Source of the DNA: Ctenosaura bakeri
Taxonomy: Eukaryota; Chordata; Lepidosauria; Squamata; Iguanidae
Assembly: GCA_948474755.1 (NCBI GenBank)
Contig: CAOLHI010002540.1
Location: forward strand, 62,001 to 126,000
Length of the DNA: 64,000 bases
Direction: 5' to 3'
Part shown: piece after piece, positions 10,418-19,731 of the stretch
Layout: every line of letters begins with the position of its first letter
Numbering within the stretch: position 1 is the first letter of the stretch
The notes under the pieces: generated by a model
The model's input: the letters and a program-made list of their open reading frames with translations, nothing else
What the model was told of the DNA's origin: nothing
Database searches by the model: none
Program-made: the position numbers and the translations under genes

Positions 10418-10500
10418 TGTTGTTGTGGTGTGCCTTCCAGTTGTTTCTGCCTTATTTTGATCCTCAAGTGAATCTATCACAGGGTTCTTGTGCTGAGACT
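10418..10500 (-). mobile_element. Sauria-type SINE, 3' tail fragment
   Basis: TGTTGTTGTGGTGTGCCTTC and GAATCTATCACAGGGTTCTTG are the reverse complement of the SINE tail and of the AAACCCTGTGATAGGTTC body segment. The tRNA-like head is absent. Confidence 0.65.
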
Positions 10501-10502
10501 AT

Positions 10503-10568
10503 GGTCATTTCTACAGTGGTTGCAGTGCTATTATTCCACTTCCCACATCGTGTCGATTTCTGGGGTAA
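10503..10568. mobile_element. Left-end fragment of a family-A MITE (copy 3)
   Basis: GGTCATTTCTACAGTGGTTG followed by CAGTGCTATTATTCCACTTC matches the family-A left terminal repeat. The right half is absent. Confidence 0.55.
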
Positions 10569-10907
10569 ATAACCACTTGAAACTCTGCTGCAATGAAGGA
10601 TCTGTCTGTATGTCTATCTGTCTATCATCATCTATTGATGAACAGCTTTTTGATACAGTAGTCACAGACCGTGGTCCTGTGGTATTTGTCTTTACCACTT
10701 CTGGTTGTAAATGTCTTGTTAATAACTTTCGTGTTCTTCATATTGTCTTATATAATAAAATGCAATAACAAAAAGATTACTACAATAAAGTTCCTTTCTT
10801 TAAAAAAAATCCTTCACTTTTTTGTAATACTATCCAATAAGCAGCTCTCTCATTGGTTCTGTTTCCAGTTGCTCAATGGAGGACACAACTTAGCTAGCTC
10901 TGCTAAG
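10569..10907. other. Anonymous flank left of the GC-rich element
   Basis: AT-rich, no gene. Composition changes abruptly near 10910. Confidence 0.4.
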
Positions 10908-11384
10908 TTAATTCGTCCTACACCGCCCGAGCAACGCGAGTGGCGGGGGACGGCATTTGCCGCCCTCTCACGAGAAGAGATCGCGTTGCTGGGGCCGACG
11001 GGAGGAGGCGGGGGCTGAGCTTACTATTTAGGGCTGCCCCGCCTCTCTCTCGGCCTCTCTTTGGATTCAGGGAAGAGGGAGCAGTAAAACAGAAGCAACG
11101 CTAGCAGTCGGAATTGTCAGGCACTACTTGGGATTATGATTGAAGCAAGACAAACCTGAATAACATTACATAGTTGGCTCTACCGTTTCATGAATAGAGT
11201 GCGTTAATCCAAACTCCATATTGAAGCTAAAATTCTCAACACATTTACTTAGAGGCAAATCATGCTGAGCCCTACTGAGTTCACTTGGCAGAATTCACAT
11301 TACTTGCAGCACATTCACATCTCCTTATGACAGTTAGGCATGCCCTCAGCGCAAGAATAATGGGGTCCCAACATAGCTAACTAC

Positions 11385-12170
11385 ACTTCTGGGCATCGAT
11401 TTGATATGGTCAACCAGGCCGGTAAACTGCCGCCAATCAAAGTACAGGACCTTAGGTCAAGGGTGGCATCCTTCTTGGGCAGGCACAAAGCACCCCTTAG
11501 CGAACTCCAGTGGATGTGAGGGCTTCTTAATTCTGCAGGCAGGGTGGTAACGCCTGGCTGGGTGTTTTTCAGGCGGCTTTGCAATGCCACCAAGGGCGTC
11601 ACTAGGACACTCCACCGAATTGGGGGCACTAAAAGAAATGGAGTTGGACTCGGAAGTTTGGCGGGAGTTCTTAACAGACTTCAGTGGTGTTTACTTTTTG
11701 CATAAGGAGATTAGGGTCAGAGATCCATTAGCCGGTTCCATTGGCTTTGTGTCCTTTTCAGAGGTAGGTGGTGTGCGCGGAGATGGTCCGAGAGCTGGGT
11801 GGAAGTGAGCATCACAGCCGACCTCGCATTTCCGGGAATTTCCCTATACCTATACTTGTAACAGTCAACATTTGGCCACGTGAGTGGCGGGTGGCGTGGT
11901 CCATTCTGGTGATAACCGCGCCACAGTCAGAGGGATTGACAATCTTTCTTCAAAGGCACAGCGTGTCATGAGATTGGTGTGGGCGTGCATGCTTCAATGT
12001 CAACGCTTTACAATTGTTTTCAAGTAGTACATGTTGTGGGCATTGATAATCCCTGGGCTAACTCTCTTTCCCGTATGCAGATGGAGCACTGCAAGAAATT
12101 GGCTCTAGCCGCTGCACCCCACCCAGAACCGACACCCACTGGCCTGGGGCGTCTTGGCGGGGTGAGGTAA
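11385..12170 (+). pseudogene. DIRS/Ngaro RT C-terminus and RNase H remnant
   Basis: Plus-strand frames read FDMVNQAGKLPPIKVQDLRS and ASFLGRHKAPL at 11400-11490, the RT end region of YR retrotransposons. About 11640-11980 holds RNase H-like pieces (GSIGFVSFSEVGGVRGDG, TADLAF). At 12010-12100, VVHVVGIDNPWANSLSRMQM matches the family's RNase H end (H-x-x-G-x-D-N-x-x-A-D-x-L-S-R type), with the ADxLS Asp changed to Asn. RT and RNase H would copy the RNA intermediate. The region is broken by several frameshifts and stops. Confidence 0.78.
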
Positions 12171-12189
12171 CGAGGATGATAGGTAGGTC

Positions 12190-12958
12190 AATCGCACCCA
12201 GCATCTAGAAGAGTCACAGTAAGCGGCCAGGGAGCTCAGCAGCTTTCGGAAGTCCAAAGGTTATGGGACACTGGGCCACTCCCAGTGGACTGCATCTGCA
12301 ATTCCGTATGGCCCTTAAGCAAGCAGGCCTCTCCCCTCATGCCTCTTTAGGATCATAGAGGGGTGCGTCAAGCAACCACTTTCCGTGATAGTGGGCACCC
12401 AATTTTTCCGGGCACCCGGAGGGGGTTGGGTGATGGGGAAAAATAGCGAGTTCCTCAACATATGAGGCTCTTTTGTTCCACGCGGGGGCCCTCATTGCAT
12501 TTTTGGGCGCTAAGAGCAGGTGAATTGGTTGTTCGCACCAAGAGGGACAGCTCGAGCAGGGCCCTGGTATTCCAGGACCTGTCTGGGGGGGGATTCCTGT
12601 CTGGTCATAAGGGGATCCAGGACAGATCAGGCCAAGGGGGGCGCTGCGGTGATCTTACGGGTATGCGCTGATGCAACCTTGTGTCCTTAAAGGCGCTTAG
12701 AACTTGCACCATTAGCAAGGGAACACATACCGGGCCTCTTTACGGTCATGCGGACACAACTCATCCCGCTTCTGGACCATCACAAAGAAGGCCCAGCTAC
12801 GATGGGGCATACAGGGAGTCAATTCTGGCACACACGCATCTCGCAGGGGGGCAGCCTTCACTGCAGCACAGAGGGGCACGTAGGCTGATGACATCATGAG
12901 GACTGGTGGGTGGAACTCCTTGGCATTCCGGCGCTATGTCAGGCCAATTGATCTGCCT
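12190..12958 (+). pseudogene. Tyrosine recombinase remnant of the Ngaro/DIRS element
   Basis: The frame at 12462-12671 gives LRAGELVVRTKRDSSSRALV, which includes the first catalytic Arg region of YR integrases. At 12741-12755 TGPLYGHADTT corresponds to the family's GPLFVHADTT. A stretch at 12827-12946, open except for one in-frame TAG, contains THASRR with the H-x-x-R motif (His codon 12833-12835, Arg codon 12842-12844) and GGWNSLAFRRYVRP with the presumed nucleophilic Tyr at 12935-12937. YR recombinases integrate a circular DNA copy without a target duplication. Frameshifts separate the parts, so no enzyme can be made. Confidence 0.8.
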
Positions 12959-12959
12959 T

Positions 12960-13570
12960 AACGTTTTGAGTTCCTTTTCAGATCGACCTGCTGTGGAGGG
13001 GAGGAAGCGAGCGTGGATCTGCGGCCACAATTTCATCCTCTGGGCGGATCAGCAGGCTCGTAGTGGTTATATGGGCCCGAACCGGGGACTGGGTGATCGG
13101 ACATGCATACTTGGCTTGGAAAGAGGGGACTGCAGTGGCACGGCGTGCTACCTCTGTTGTTCGGGAGTGCGGTGTGCCTCCCCCTGATGTGACGGTCATT
13201 CACCGGGGCGGTAATGACCTTGGTTTGTTTAAAGGAAAGGCCTTGGTTATACAGGCCATCCATGATGTGCGGTGATGGTCATTCACCGTGGCGGTAATGA
13301 CCTTAGTCTGTTGAAAGGAAAGGCCTTGTGTATACAGGCCATCCATGATGTGCGGTTCGTCCAAGACACATGACCTCACACTTGTCGTGTTTGGTTGGCA
13401 TTGGTACAAGAAGGACATGGGGAAGGGGTGCTGACCCGCAGCGCATAGAACGCGCCCGAAGATTGAAGTACAAGGAGCTTCGCTGTGCCCTGAGACGGGG
13501 CTTGGGTTACTACATTCCTTCCACTGCCTACGAGATATTCTTAAATGATTTGCAAAGGGGGCTGACTTGA
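12960..13570 (+). pseudogene. SGNH/GDSL hydrolase-like remnant of the Ngaro element
   Basis: Reads VWICGHNFILWADQQARSG from about 13011: this is block I (GHSxxxWA type), with Asn at 13029-13031 where the nucleophilic Ser is expected. Then VRECGVPPPDVTVIHRGGND, where HxGGND is block III. A further piece, ERARRLKYKELRCALRRGLG, precedes YEIFLNDLQRGL. The block V D-x-x-H (DGVHLS type) that should lie just before it is missing. The domain therefore lacks two of the catalytic positions as well as being frameshifted. Its role in such retrotransposons is unknown; an esterase activity is only inferred from the fold. Confidence 0.75.
13191..13356 (+). repeat. 83-bp tandem duplication inside the SGNH region
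   Basis: Two adjacent 83-bp units (13191-13273 and 13274-13356) differ at roughly eight sites. Each encodes the VIH-x-GGNDL motif and the KGKALVIQAIHDVR-like segment. Since 83 is not a multiple of three, the second unit lies in another frame. Confidence 0.9.
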
Positions 13571-14036
13571 TCTTGAGGGGATGGGGGAAAAGGACTAAGC
13601 AGACGCTTGCCCTTATCCGTGGCCGGTATGGGGGGGTCTTAAGGTTCGGCGTGTACCTATGGCACCCCTTTTAGGGGTGTAGGATAAATCCTATCCTTGA
13701 GGAGGGCCCTGGGATCACCCCACTTGCTATGCAGCGGGGGGTGGGGCTTGGGGCTCACCTCCCAGACAAGGGCTGGCCAAAAGTCATCATGCAACTTCAG
13801 CGGTTGACTTTGGGGCCCGGTATCTCGCTCAACGGGCTAGGGGAGATGGTTGGGAGCGGCCTCTTGACCCTAGTCCGAAGATAAGTTGACCCCCCCTTTC
13901 TCAGGTCATAAAATACAAGTTCAAGGTCAAGTTCAAGTTTAAGTTCACCCCTTTATGTTAATTAGGCATATTAATAAATTGCCCTAGTTCAACCCAAGCT
14001 CTGTCTGCGATCTCGTTATTTCGTGGGTTGGGCGGC
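13571..14036 (+). other. 3' non-coding region of the Ngaro-type element
   Basis: GC-rich at first. At 13907-13948 there are repeats of the hexamer AAGTTC (ACAAGTTCAAGGTCAAGTTC and on), then AATAAA within TATTAATAAATTGCC. The element appears to end near the GGGTTGGGCGGCAAAT segment at about 14036. The TTAATAAATT motif may be the polyadenylation signal. Confidence 0.5.
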
Positions 14037-15594
14037 AAATACGCTGAAGTGTGGTACCTCACAGGGGAAGTTTCCCCTGTTAAGCTAGTTGGCTCCCTGA
14101 TATACTTGAAACCTGAAGACTCTGTACGAGCCAAGATCGGGTCCTGTGTAATGTCTGCTCAGGAACAGAGCAAAGGGCATAGCAGTCCTGAAGCTCTGGG
14201 AGAGAATTGCACGCTTCAGTGGAGCTGGGGAGAAGGGATCTCACCGCCCCCCCCCCCAATAAGGACACTACATTTCAGCATCTGGAGTTCTTGTATGTAT
14301 ATACATACACAATTTTCTAAATTATATTTTTATTCATGGAAACAAGACACCCCTTCTTTGCTGCACTTGTACTTTTTCTAGTGTTAAAGCCTTCTGGCAT
14401 TTGGATTTAAAGAGACAGTACTCTTTTTCTCAATGGCAGTAGAAGAGAACAGTTAAGTACTTAAATTGTCCTTTTTCTCTTACTTAGTTTTCTCTGGGGA
14501 TTATATACTTTTCAGCTTTATTTGTACCTCAGAATCTTTTGGAATTGGTTGTGGTTTATGGGTTTATTTTTTTTTCTTCATTTTTTTTGGAGTTTTAAGG
14601 ATTTATTGCCTTTCTTCTGAAGTTAAATATAAACTCTTTGGCTATGACTTTATGTTTTTGGATATGGATTATAGCACTGAATTTATTAAAGGAGTAATGA
14701 AGTTTGTTTTTGTCATTAAGACAATCATACTGTGTTTTATGAAGATACCTGAAGTGTAGTGTTATGCCAACTTTAATAGGAAAAACTACTATTCTTCTCA
14801 TATGACATGTTTTCAATATGTAGTCCTAATGTTTTGGAACATAGAGTTCATTGAATGGAATCTATTACAGCTCCTGTTTTGGACTGTGATGTACAAATTA
14901 AAATGATCTAGGAAGCTCTGAAGAGATACCTAAATATTTTATGGACTTTGCCAAATTTAGACAAATTAAAATATTTACTGAAAGAAGTTTGATGTGATTT
15001 CAGAATAGCTGTTCCAAAGTTAATTAATTTTGTAAGTTTAGAGCTACTAAGAAAATAAATGATAGGCAACATGCATTAACTTTTATTTTAGAATCTAATG
15101 ATTAGTTTGTTACTGTTGTGTTGCTATTCACTGTTGGTGAATAGTGTGAACCAACTTTTAGTCATGTGTACTTAGTTGTAGTGTAGTTTTGTAGTGTAGT
15201 TTAATATTAGCCATACTAGTTTTTTTTAATTTTTTAAAATCTTTTTCCTTTAATATTGTATTGTAGTTTAGTTTTATAGCTTATGTTTACTGTAGTGTTA
15301 TTGTATGTGTTTTTTCTGTTATTGCTTTGTTCTCTTTTATTTGCAATAAAATAAAAGAAAGAAAGAAAAGTAACTCTCTCATTGCTTCATTTCCAAGCAG
15401 AAAGAAAATCCATGCATATTTTTGTATACTTTTTTTCTAAATATTTGTGTTCATTTTTGTTCACCTCCCCCCCCCCAATGTGTGCATTTTCTTTGGATAT
15501 ATCTTACACATATGTCTTCTGCCAAATCATTTGTGAGGGGAAAGTTACTGTTCTTCATACTACAGCAGAAGCACAGAAATATATGAATTTCCAT
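14037..15594. other. Anonymous intergenic sequence
   Basis: A GC-rich 14040-14250 part carries a 9-C run and no recognised family. From 14280 the sequence is AT-rich with many T runs; short frames (14466-14759 and others) have no domain. An A-rich AAGAAAGAAAG at 15355-15368 could be a decayed retroelement tail. Confidence 0.35.
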
Positions 15595-16477
15595 TAAGGA
15601 TGGGCCAACTGAATCTTCAGATCCTCAAATCCTGGGTAAGGATTTGAGATTCCTGAATCCGAATCTCTGTGACAAAATAGACAAACTGAATCTTTTGAAT
15701 CTGCCAACTAAATAGATTGTTGAAGACCGAAACACCTGAAAACCTGGGAGATCAGGATGCCTGAAAACCTGGGAGACCAGACATACAAGGGAAGATAGTA
15801 AGTGAGGTTTTCCCCTTGGAGTAATAATGGTCTTTTCTAACAATTTCACAAATTAGATTTGGGCTTGTATTCTAAGATATTTAAATTGAACATTTCATAT
15901 TTAAGTTCAATACTTGACTGGAAGCTACAGGCTTGAAATATCAAGGACAGCTGAAACATTCCTTTGCATAGCTCCCTTACAAAGCTCTTTCAGACACAAT
16001 TCTGGGGGTTGGAGTTTCACAAGGTGTCACAACCTTCTCTGACAAAGTGTACTGGTGCATCATCAAAGTACAAACCCCAGGATGCCAGAAGGAGCTATGC
16101 AAAGAAAAGCCAGTTTTGACCTGGATTATCCCTCTACTGTAGTATGTGGTCCTGTTTACAGAGGCAGGAAAATGTGGGATTAATCCACATTTTCCTGCCT
16201 GTGTAGAAAGGGCCTTCATGTCATTTTCAATCTGGGGAGATCCTAAGGCAAAACTATGACAATTGTCCTGGCCAGATTCCTTCAGAGGGAGGTTTGCCTT
16301 TGCCTAGGCTTTTGCTAAGGTTGAGAGAGTGTGTCTTGCCCAAAATTATCCTTCTTTCCCTTGCTTTTTAAATGCTTTTTTTCAAAAAGGATTCGAAAGA
16401 TTTGAAATTTGTAAGATTTGTGGATTCCCAGAACCTTCCAGGGATTCGGAGAAAATTCTGGATTCGTCCCATCCCTA
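15595..16477. mobile_element. Non-autonomous DNA transposon, about 880 bp
   Basis: The left end TAAGGATGGGCCAACTGAATC and the right end GATTCGTCCCATCCCTA form imperfect terminal inverted repeats. The flanks ATTTCCAT (15587-15594) and ATTTCCTG (16478-16485) agree at six of eight positions, consistent with an 8-bp hAT target duplication. AT-rich sub-repeats of GAATCY and GATTTG occur near both ends. No transposase. A second MITE is nested inside. Confidence 0.65.
15984..16216. mobile_element. hAT-like MITE nested in the larger DNA transposon
   Basis: The ends GCTCTTTCAGACACA and TGTGTAGAAAGGGCC are imperfect inverted repeats of the CCTTTCYRCAC type seen in other MITEs here. Near the right end, 16163-16201 is a perfect hairpin: 16-bp arms (AGGCAGGAAAATGTGG) around a 7-base GATTAAT loop. 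Confidence 0.65.
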
Positions 16478-18410
16478 ATTTCCTGCAATAAATTGCATCC
16501 AGATCCACAACTTCATCCCCAAAGAACTCCATGCTTCTGCAAGTTTTTCATGTACTCACAAATAAGAGCCTCAAATGTCTGAATGATCAAAACAGGGCTG
16601 AGAAGAAAGAAGAGGACTGCCGTTTTAAAGTTCATATGCTACAAGGAATGCATGGTTTTTATAGTTGTGATTTACGCGATTGGTCTCAGAGAGGAAACTT
16701 GTGCTCCCTTGCTGTATTCTATTTACATATTGACAAGGTACCCATTATGTAAAGAAAAGTTATCTGCAGATAACTTAGATTTCCTAGGGGTAAGCAAAAG
16801 AGGGACAGAGAAGTTTCCTTTCTGTAGTGCATCTTTTGCTTGAGGCAGATTAAAAGGAGAACAAAATATGATATTTTTTGTCATTGTTGTTCTCTCATAA
16901 TGAAGTTGCCACTCCAAGAAAGTATCTAAAATAACGTAATATGGATTGGGCTGCAGTATTTCTTTACTATGGGTAACTTTTCCAAGCACTCTTCTTTATG
17001 CCATTGTCAGTTGTGTCCTTGACTTTAGTCAAACTTCCGTAAGGTGCATATTGCACTATAAACTATTCTCCTATTCTTTGGTTGTTGTTTTTTCAAACTG
17101 CAGCACATCTCACATAGCGTCTTTTCCTTTTTTAAATATATCTATTGGCTCGGGGGGGGGGAGTCCTTTACAGGTTAAAATAGCTCTTTTAAGTACAAAA
17201 ATTAACAAGAAGAAAAGTTGTTTAGACAACTTAGTTGAGAAAATGACGCATTTATTGAATATGATCTTTGGTGTAATGTTGCAGCAGGATGCGTTCATGT
17301 CTATTTGGAAACAGAGGAATGGCAATATGTTTATGTAGTGGTGCTCCCACAGAGTGGTGTGATAGGGTGACCACATATGCTTCACTAGAGAAGAGAACAA
17401 AGAGGATATTGCTTCGCATAAAAGTGCATATATTAAGTTATCTATGTAAAATTAGAATGAATTTACCCCAATTGGAGAGAAGTGTTCTCAACTCATCAGT
17501 ATGTCTGCTGATTCTGCTGTTCCTGTGACAGCTGTTGATGGGCAATTTCACAGTCCATGCATTCCCTTCTTATTGTTCCATATCTTTAAATCAGACTTGG
17601 ACTGAGCAGTTCTTCAGTGCTTTCCAAAGTCAATTCTCTATAAGCAACCCTCCAGATATAGAACAGCCCTTTATAAGAGAGAAAACATGCCTATGCATTG
17701 TGGGGAACCTTGTGGTCTGTCTAGCTGCACACTCAATGAGTTTTTATGGGTATCACCCACCCTGAAAATATGTGATTTTATTCTCCACCTCCACTATATT
17801 TCCAGAAATGTTTTCATCTTTAGCAGCCTATAGATAGAACTGTGGAAAATGGAAGGATATTCTTTATGCATCCCTCAAACTCAGATATTTTCATAGGATG
17901 TGAAAAATAAACACACATCTATTTTCCACTGAATCTTCTTCTTCTTTTTTTCCCCTTTAATGAGAGATCAGGAGACAGCGAGCGAGTGCACTTAATTAGT
18001 GGTGTTAAAGCTTCGTTCAGTGCACTTCTTTTCTTCAAGTATTACAAAGGACTTGACAGTTAGTTCAGAATAACAGAAGAGACATAATATTTTAAAAGGT
18101 TATTATCTTCTTTGTGCTGACATATATTTCCTCATTCAGGAGAAAAACAGAGCTGCTGATGATCAACAAGTATTTTGATATTTTTCTTTCATTTAGAGTT
18201 TTCAAAGCCTTTTACAGTTAAGTGTTACTGTTCAGCCTGATTGGTAAATGCTGACAATGGTTTGCTTTTCAGAGTAACTTTCACTAGAAGCAGAGCAAGC
18301 CAGTAATGTGTATTCACATTTACTCAAAGATCCATCCATTGAAAAAGAGAGAAATTCAGATAATACACCATTATCTATTCCCATTCATAGCCCAGAAAAT
18401 GTTGGATGAT
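16478..18410. other. Anonymous intergenic sequence
   Basis: No gene recognised; short frames at 16531-17765 overlap on both strands and lack domains. The GATAGGGTGACCACATATG at 17361 resembles the start of a known squamate DNA repeat, unconfirmed. The stretch at 17965-18065 (GAGCGAGTGCACTTAATTAG) is repeat-free with retained CpGs and could be conserved non-coding DNA. Confidence 0.3.
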
Positions 18411-18580
18411 ATTGTTTGCTTCCTATGGGCCTTCAAGTCATTTCCAACTTATGGCAACCCTGAGGTGAATCTGTCACAAAGAGGTTAGTTGCCATTGCCT
18501 TCTTTTTAGATTGCAGGTGGGTTTTCATGGCCACGGGGATTTGAGCCACAGTCCAACAGTCAAGCTACTATATTACCGCA
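18411..18580 (-). mobile_element. Sauria-type SINE, diverged and shortened
   Basis: Reverse-complement SINE features: GGGCCTTCAAGTCATTTCCAACTTATGGC (tail), then TGAGGTGAATCTGTCACA, GTTGCCATTGCCTTC, and GGGATTTGAGCCACAGTCCAACAGTC, the B-box and anticodon-arm side of the tRNA-like head. An internal segment is deleted. Confidence 0.75.
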
Positions 18581-18719
18581 CAATTCAATTGTTAAGTTTC
18601 AACTAGAAAACGCCGATTGAACTTATATAAACTCAGTATGTAAACATTCATTAAAATTCCATTGATCCAGCTGGTCTGTTCTAATAGGGATTAACAATAG
18701 GATTTATACCAAAAAAATT

Positions 18720-19065
18720 TAAAGGGCCCTCCTCTGTGTCCCAATAGACTGTGTGATATCAAGCAAGATGGTCTTTTCATCTGTGACATCCTAGTTTTGG
18801 AATGCCCTTCTCTAACAGGGCTGATTGGCGCCATGGCTGACTTCTATTCAACACCAAGGTTTTTTGTTTTTAAAAAAGCTGTATATCAAAGTCTTATTCA
18901 TTTCTAAATTCTTATGCACATGGTTTTAAACTATTTTAACATTTCAAATCTGTGTTTATGTTCTTTCATAAGTTGTAATCTGATTATTTTTGCTTTAAAT
19001 TGTTTTCACTTGCTTAAATTAATTTAACTTCTATGTCACCATGCACTATGTCATACTGTAATGAT
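18720..19065 (+). mobile_element. L2-type LINE, 3' end
   Basis: A decayed C-terminal coding segment reads like WNALLPTGLIGAMADF in part, followed by FFVFKKAVYQ, the conserved end of L2 ORF2. A T-rich 3' UTR with ATTTTAACATTT and TTTAAATTG blocks follows. The terminal tail is eroded. Confidence 0.6.
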
Positions 19066-19165
19066 TTTTTTTTAAAAAAACCTACTGATTTTTACAGAAG
19101 GAAATTAGAAATGTGATTCCTTCCATTTATTTAATGTCTTAAATTTTTAAAAAAAATAAAAATAA

Positions 19166-19731
19166 AGTGACCCCTCCACTTTTGTGAGGGTAGAGGTCAT
19201 GGAACCCTTGTAAAAGTGGAAAAACCATGAATAACTCTTCACTGCACTCTCCTCCCATTCCCTTGCTTTTATGTTCTGGGGTGAGATGCAAAGGAATAAG
19301 AAGGAAGAGCTCTGGGGGAGAGAAGGAACGCATGAACACATGCCTTTCACCCATGTTCCTTTGCTTTTTGCCTTGGCACAAATTCTCAGCACTAAGACCA
19401 GAGGTAAGGGAATGGGAGGGGAGGCTCTGGAGGAGAAAAGGAAGGTGTTTGCAAGTGCCTTCCCTTCCCATTCCTTTGCCTTTTGCCTAGGTTCTTAGAG
19501 TGGTGGCCAGAGGCAAGAGAATAGGAGGGGGAGTTCTTAAGGGGAGAAGGAAGGCTTGCATAAGTCTTGCCCTTGTCCCCTTACCCTTCATCCAGGTACT
19601 TACCTTCGTTCTCCACACCAAGCAAAACACAAGGGAATAGGAGGAGGAGAATGGTGGTGATGGCACATGAGTGCCTCTTGAATTATCAAATTCACAAAGG
19701 TCAAATCCACAAATGTGGAGGGAGGACTGTA
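19166..19731. mobile_element. Non-autonomous DNA transposon with an internal minisatellite
   Basis: The left end GTGACCCCTCCACTTTTGTGAG and the reverse complement of the right end (ACAGTCCTCCCTCCACATTTGTGG) are imperfect inverted repeats. Between them lie about four tandem units of roughly 110-120 bp (starting near 19250, 19350, 19470 and 19580), each with a CATTCCTTTGCTTTTTGCC core, an AGAGGCAAGGGAATAGGAGG core and a GGAGAAAGGAAGG core. Frames running through this array are not genes. Confidence 0.6.

Larger units (their letters stand above)
10908..14036 (+). mobile_element. Ngaro/DIRS-type tyrosine-recombinase retrotransposon, decayed
   Basis: A GC-rich block in AT-rich DNA. From left to right: a GC-rich leader with a 9-bp inverted repeat (AGCAACGCG at 10930 and CGCGTTGCT at 10982), RT/RNase H remnants, a tyrosine-recombinase region, an SGNH-hydrolase region, and a 3' non-coding tail. 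This order (RT/RH, YR, SGNH) fits Ngaro-type elements of vertebrates. The N-terminal half of RT is missing, and about 11115-11375 does not look like the element, so an internal deletion or replacement is likely. Every frame has stops and shifts. I could not find the split direct repeats expected of Ngaro. A DIRS1-like element is the alternative. Confidence 0.78.

Noticed and set aside
13033..13418. Minus-strand frames opposite the SGNH region
   Set aside because: Antisense shadows; the plus strand carries the SGNH motifs.
14055..14095. Similarity between GGGAAGTTTCCCCTGTTAAGC at 14064 and GGGAAGTTTCCCCCTTTAGC at 57638
   Set aside because: Only about 20 bp match and the surroundings differ; probably chance or a shared short motif.
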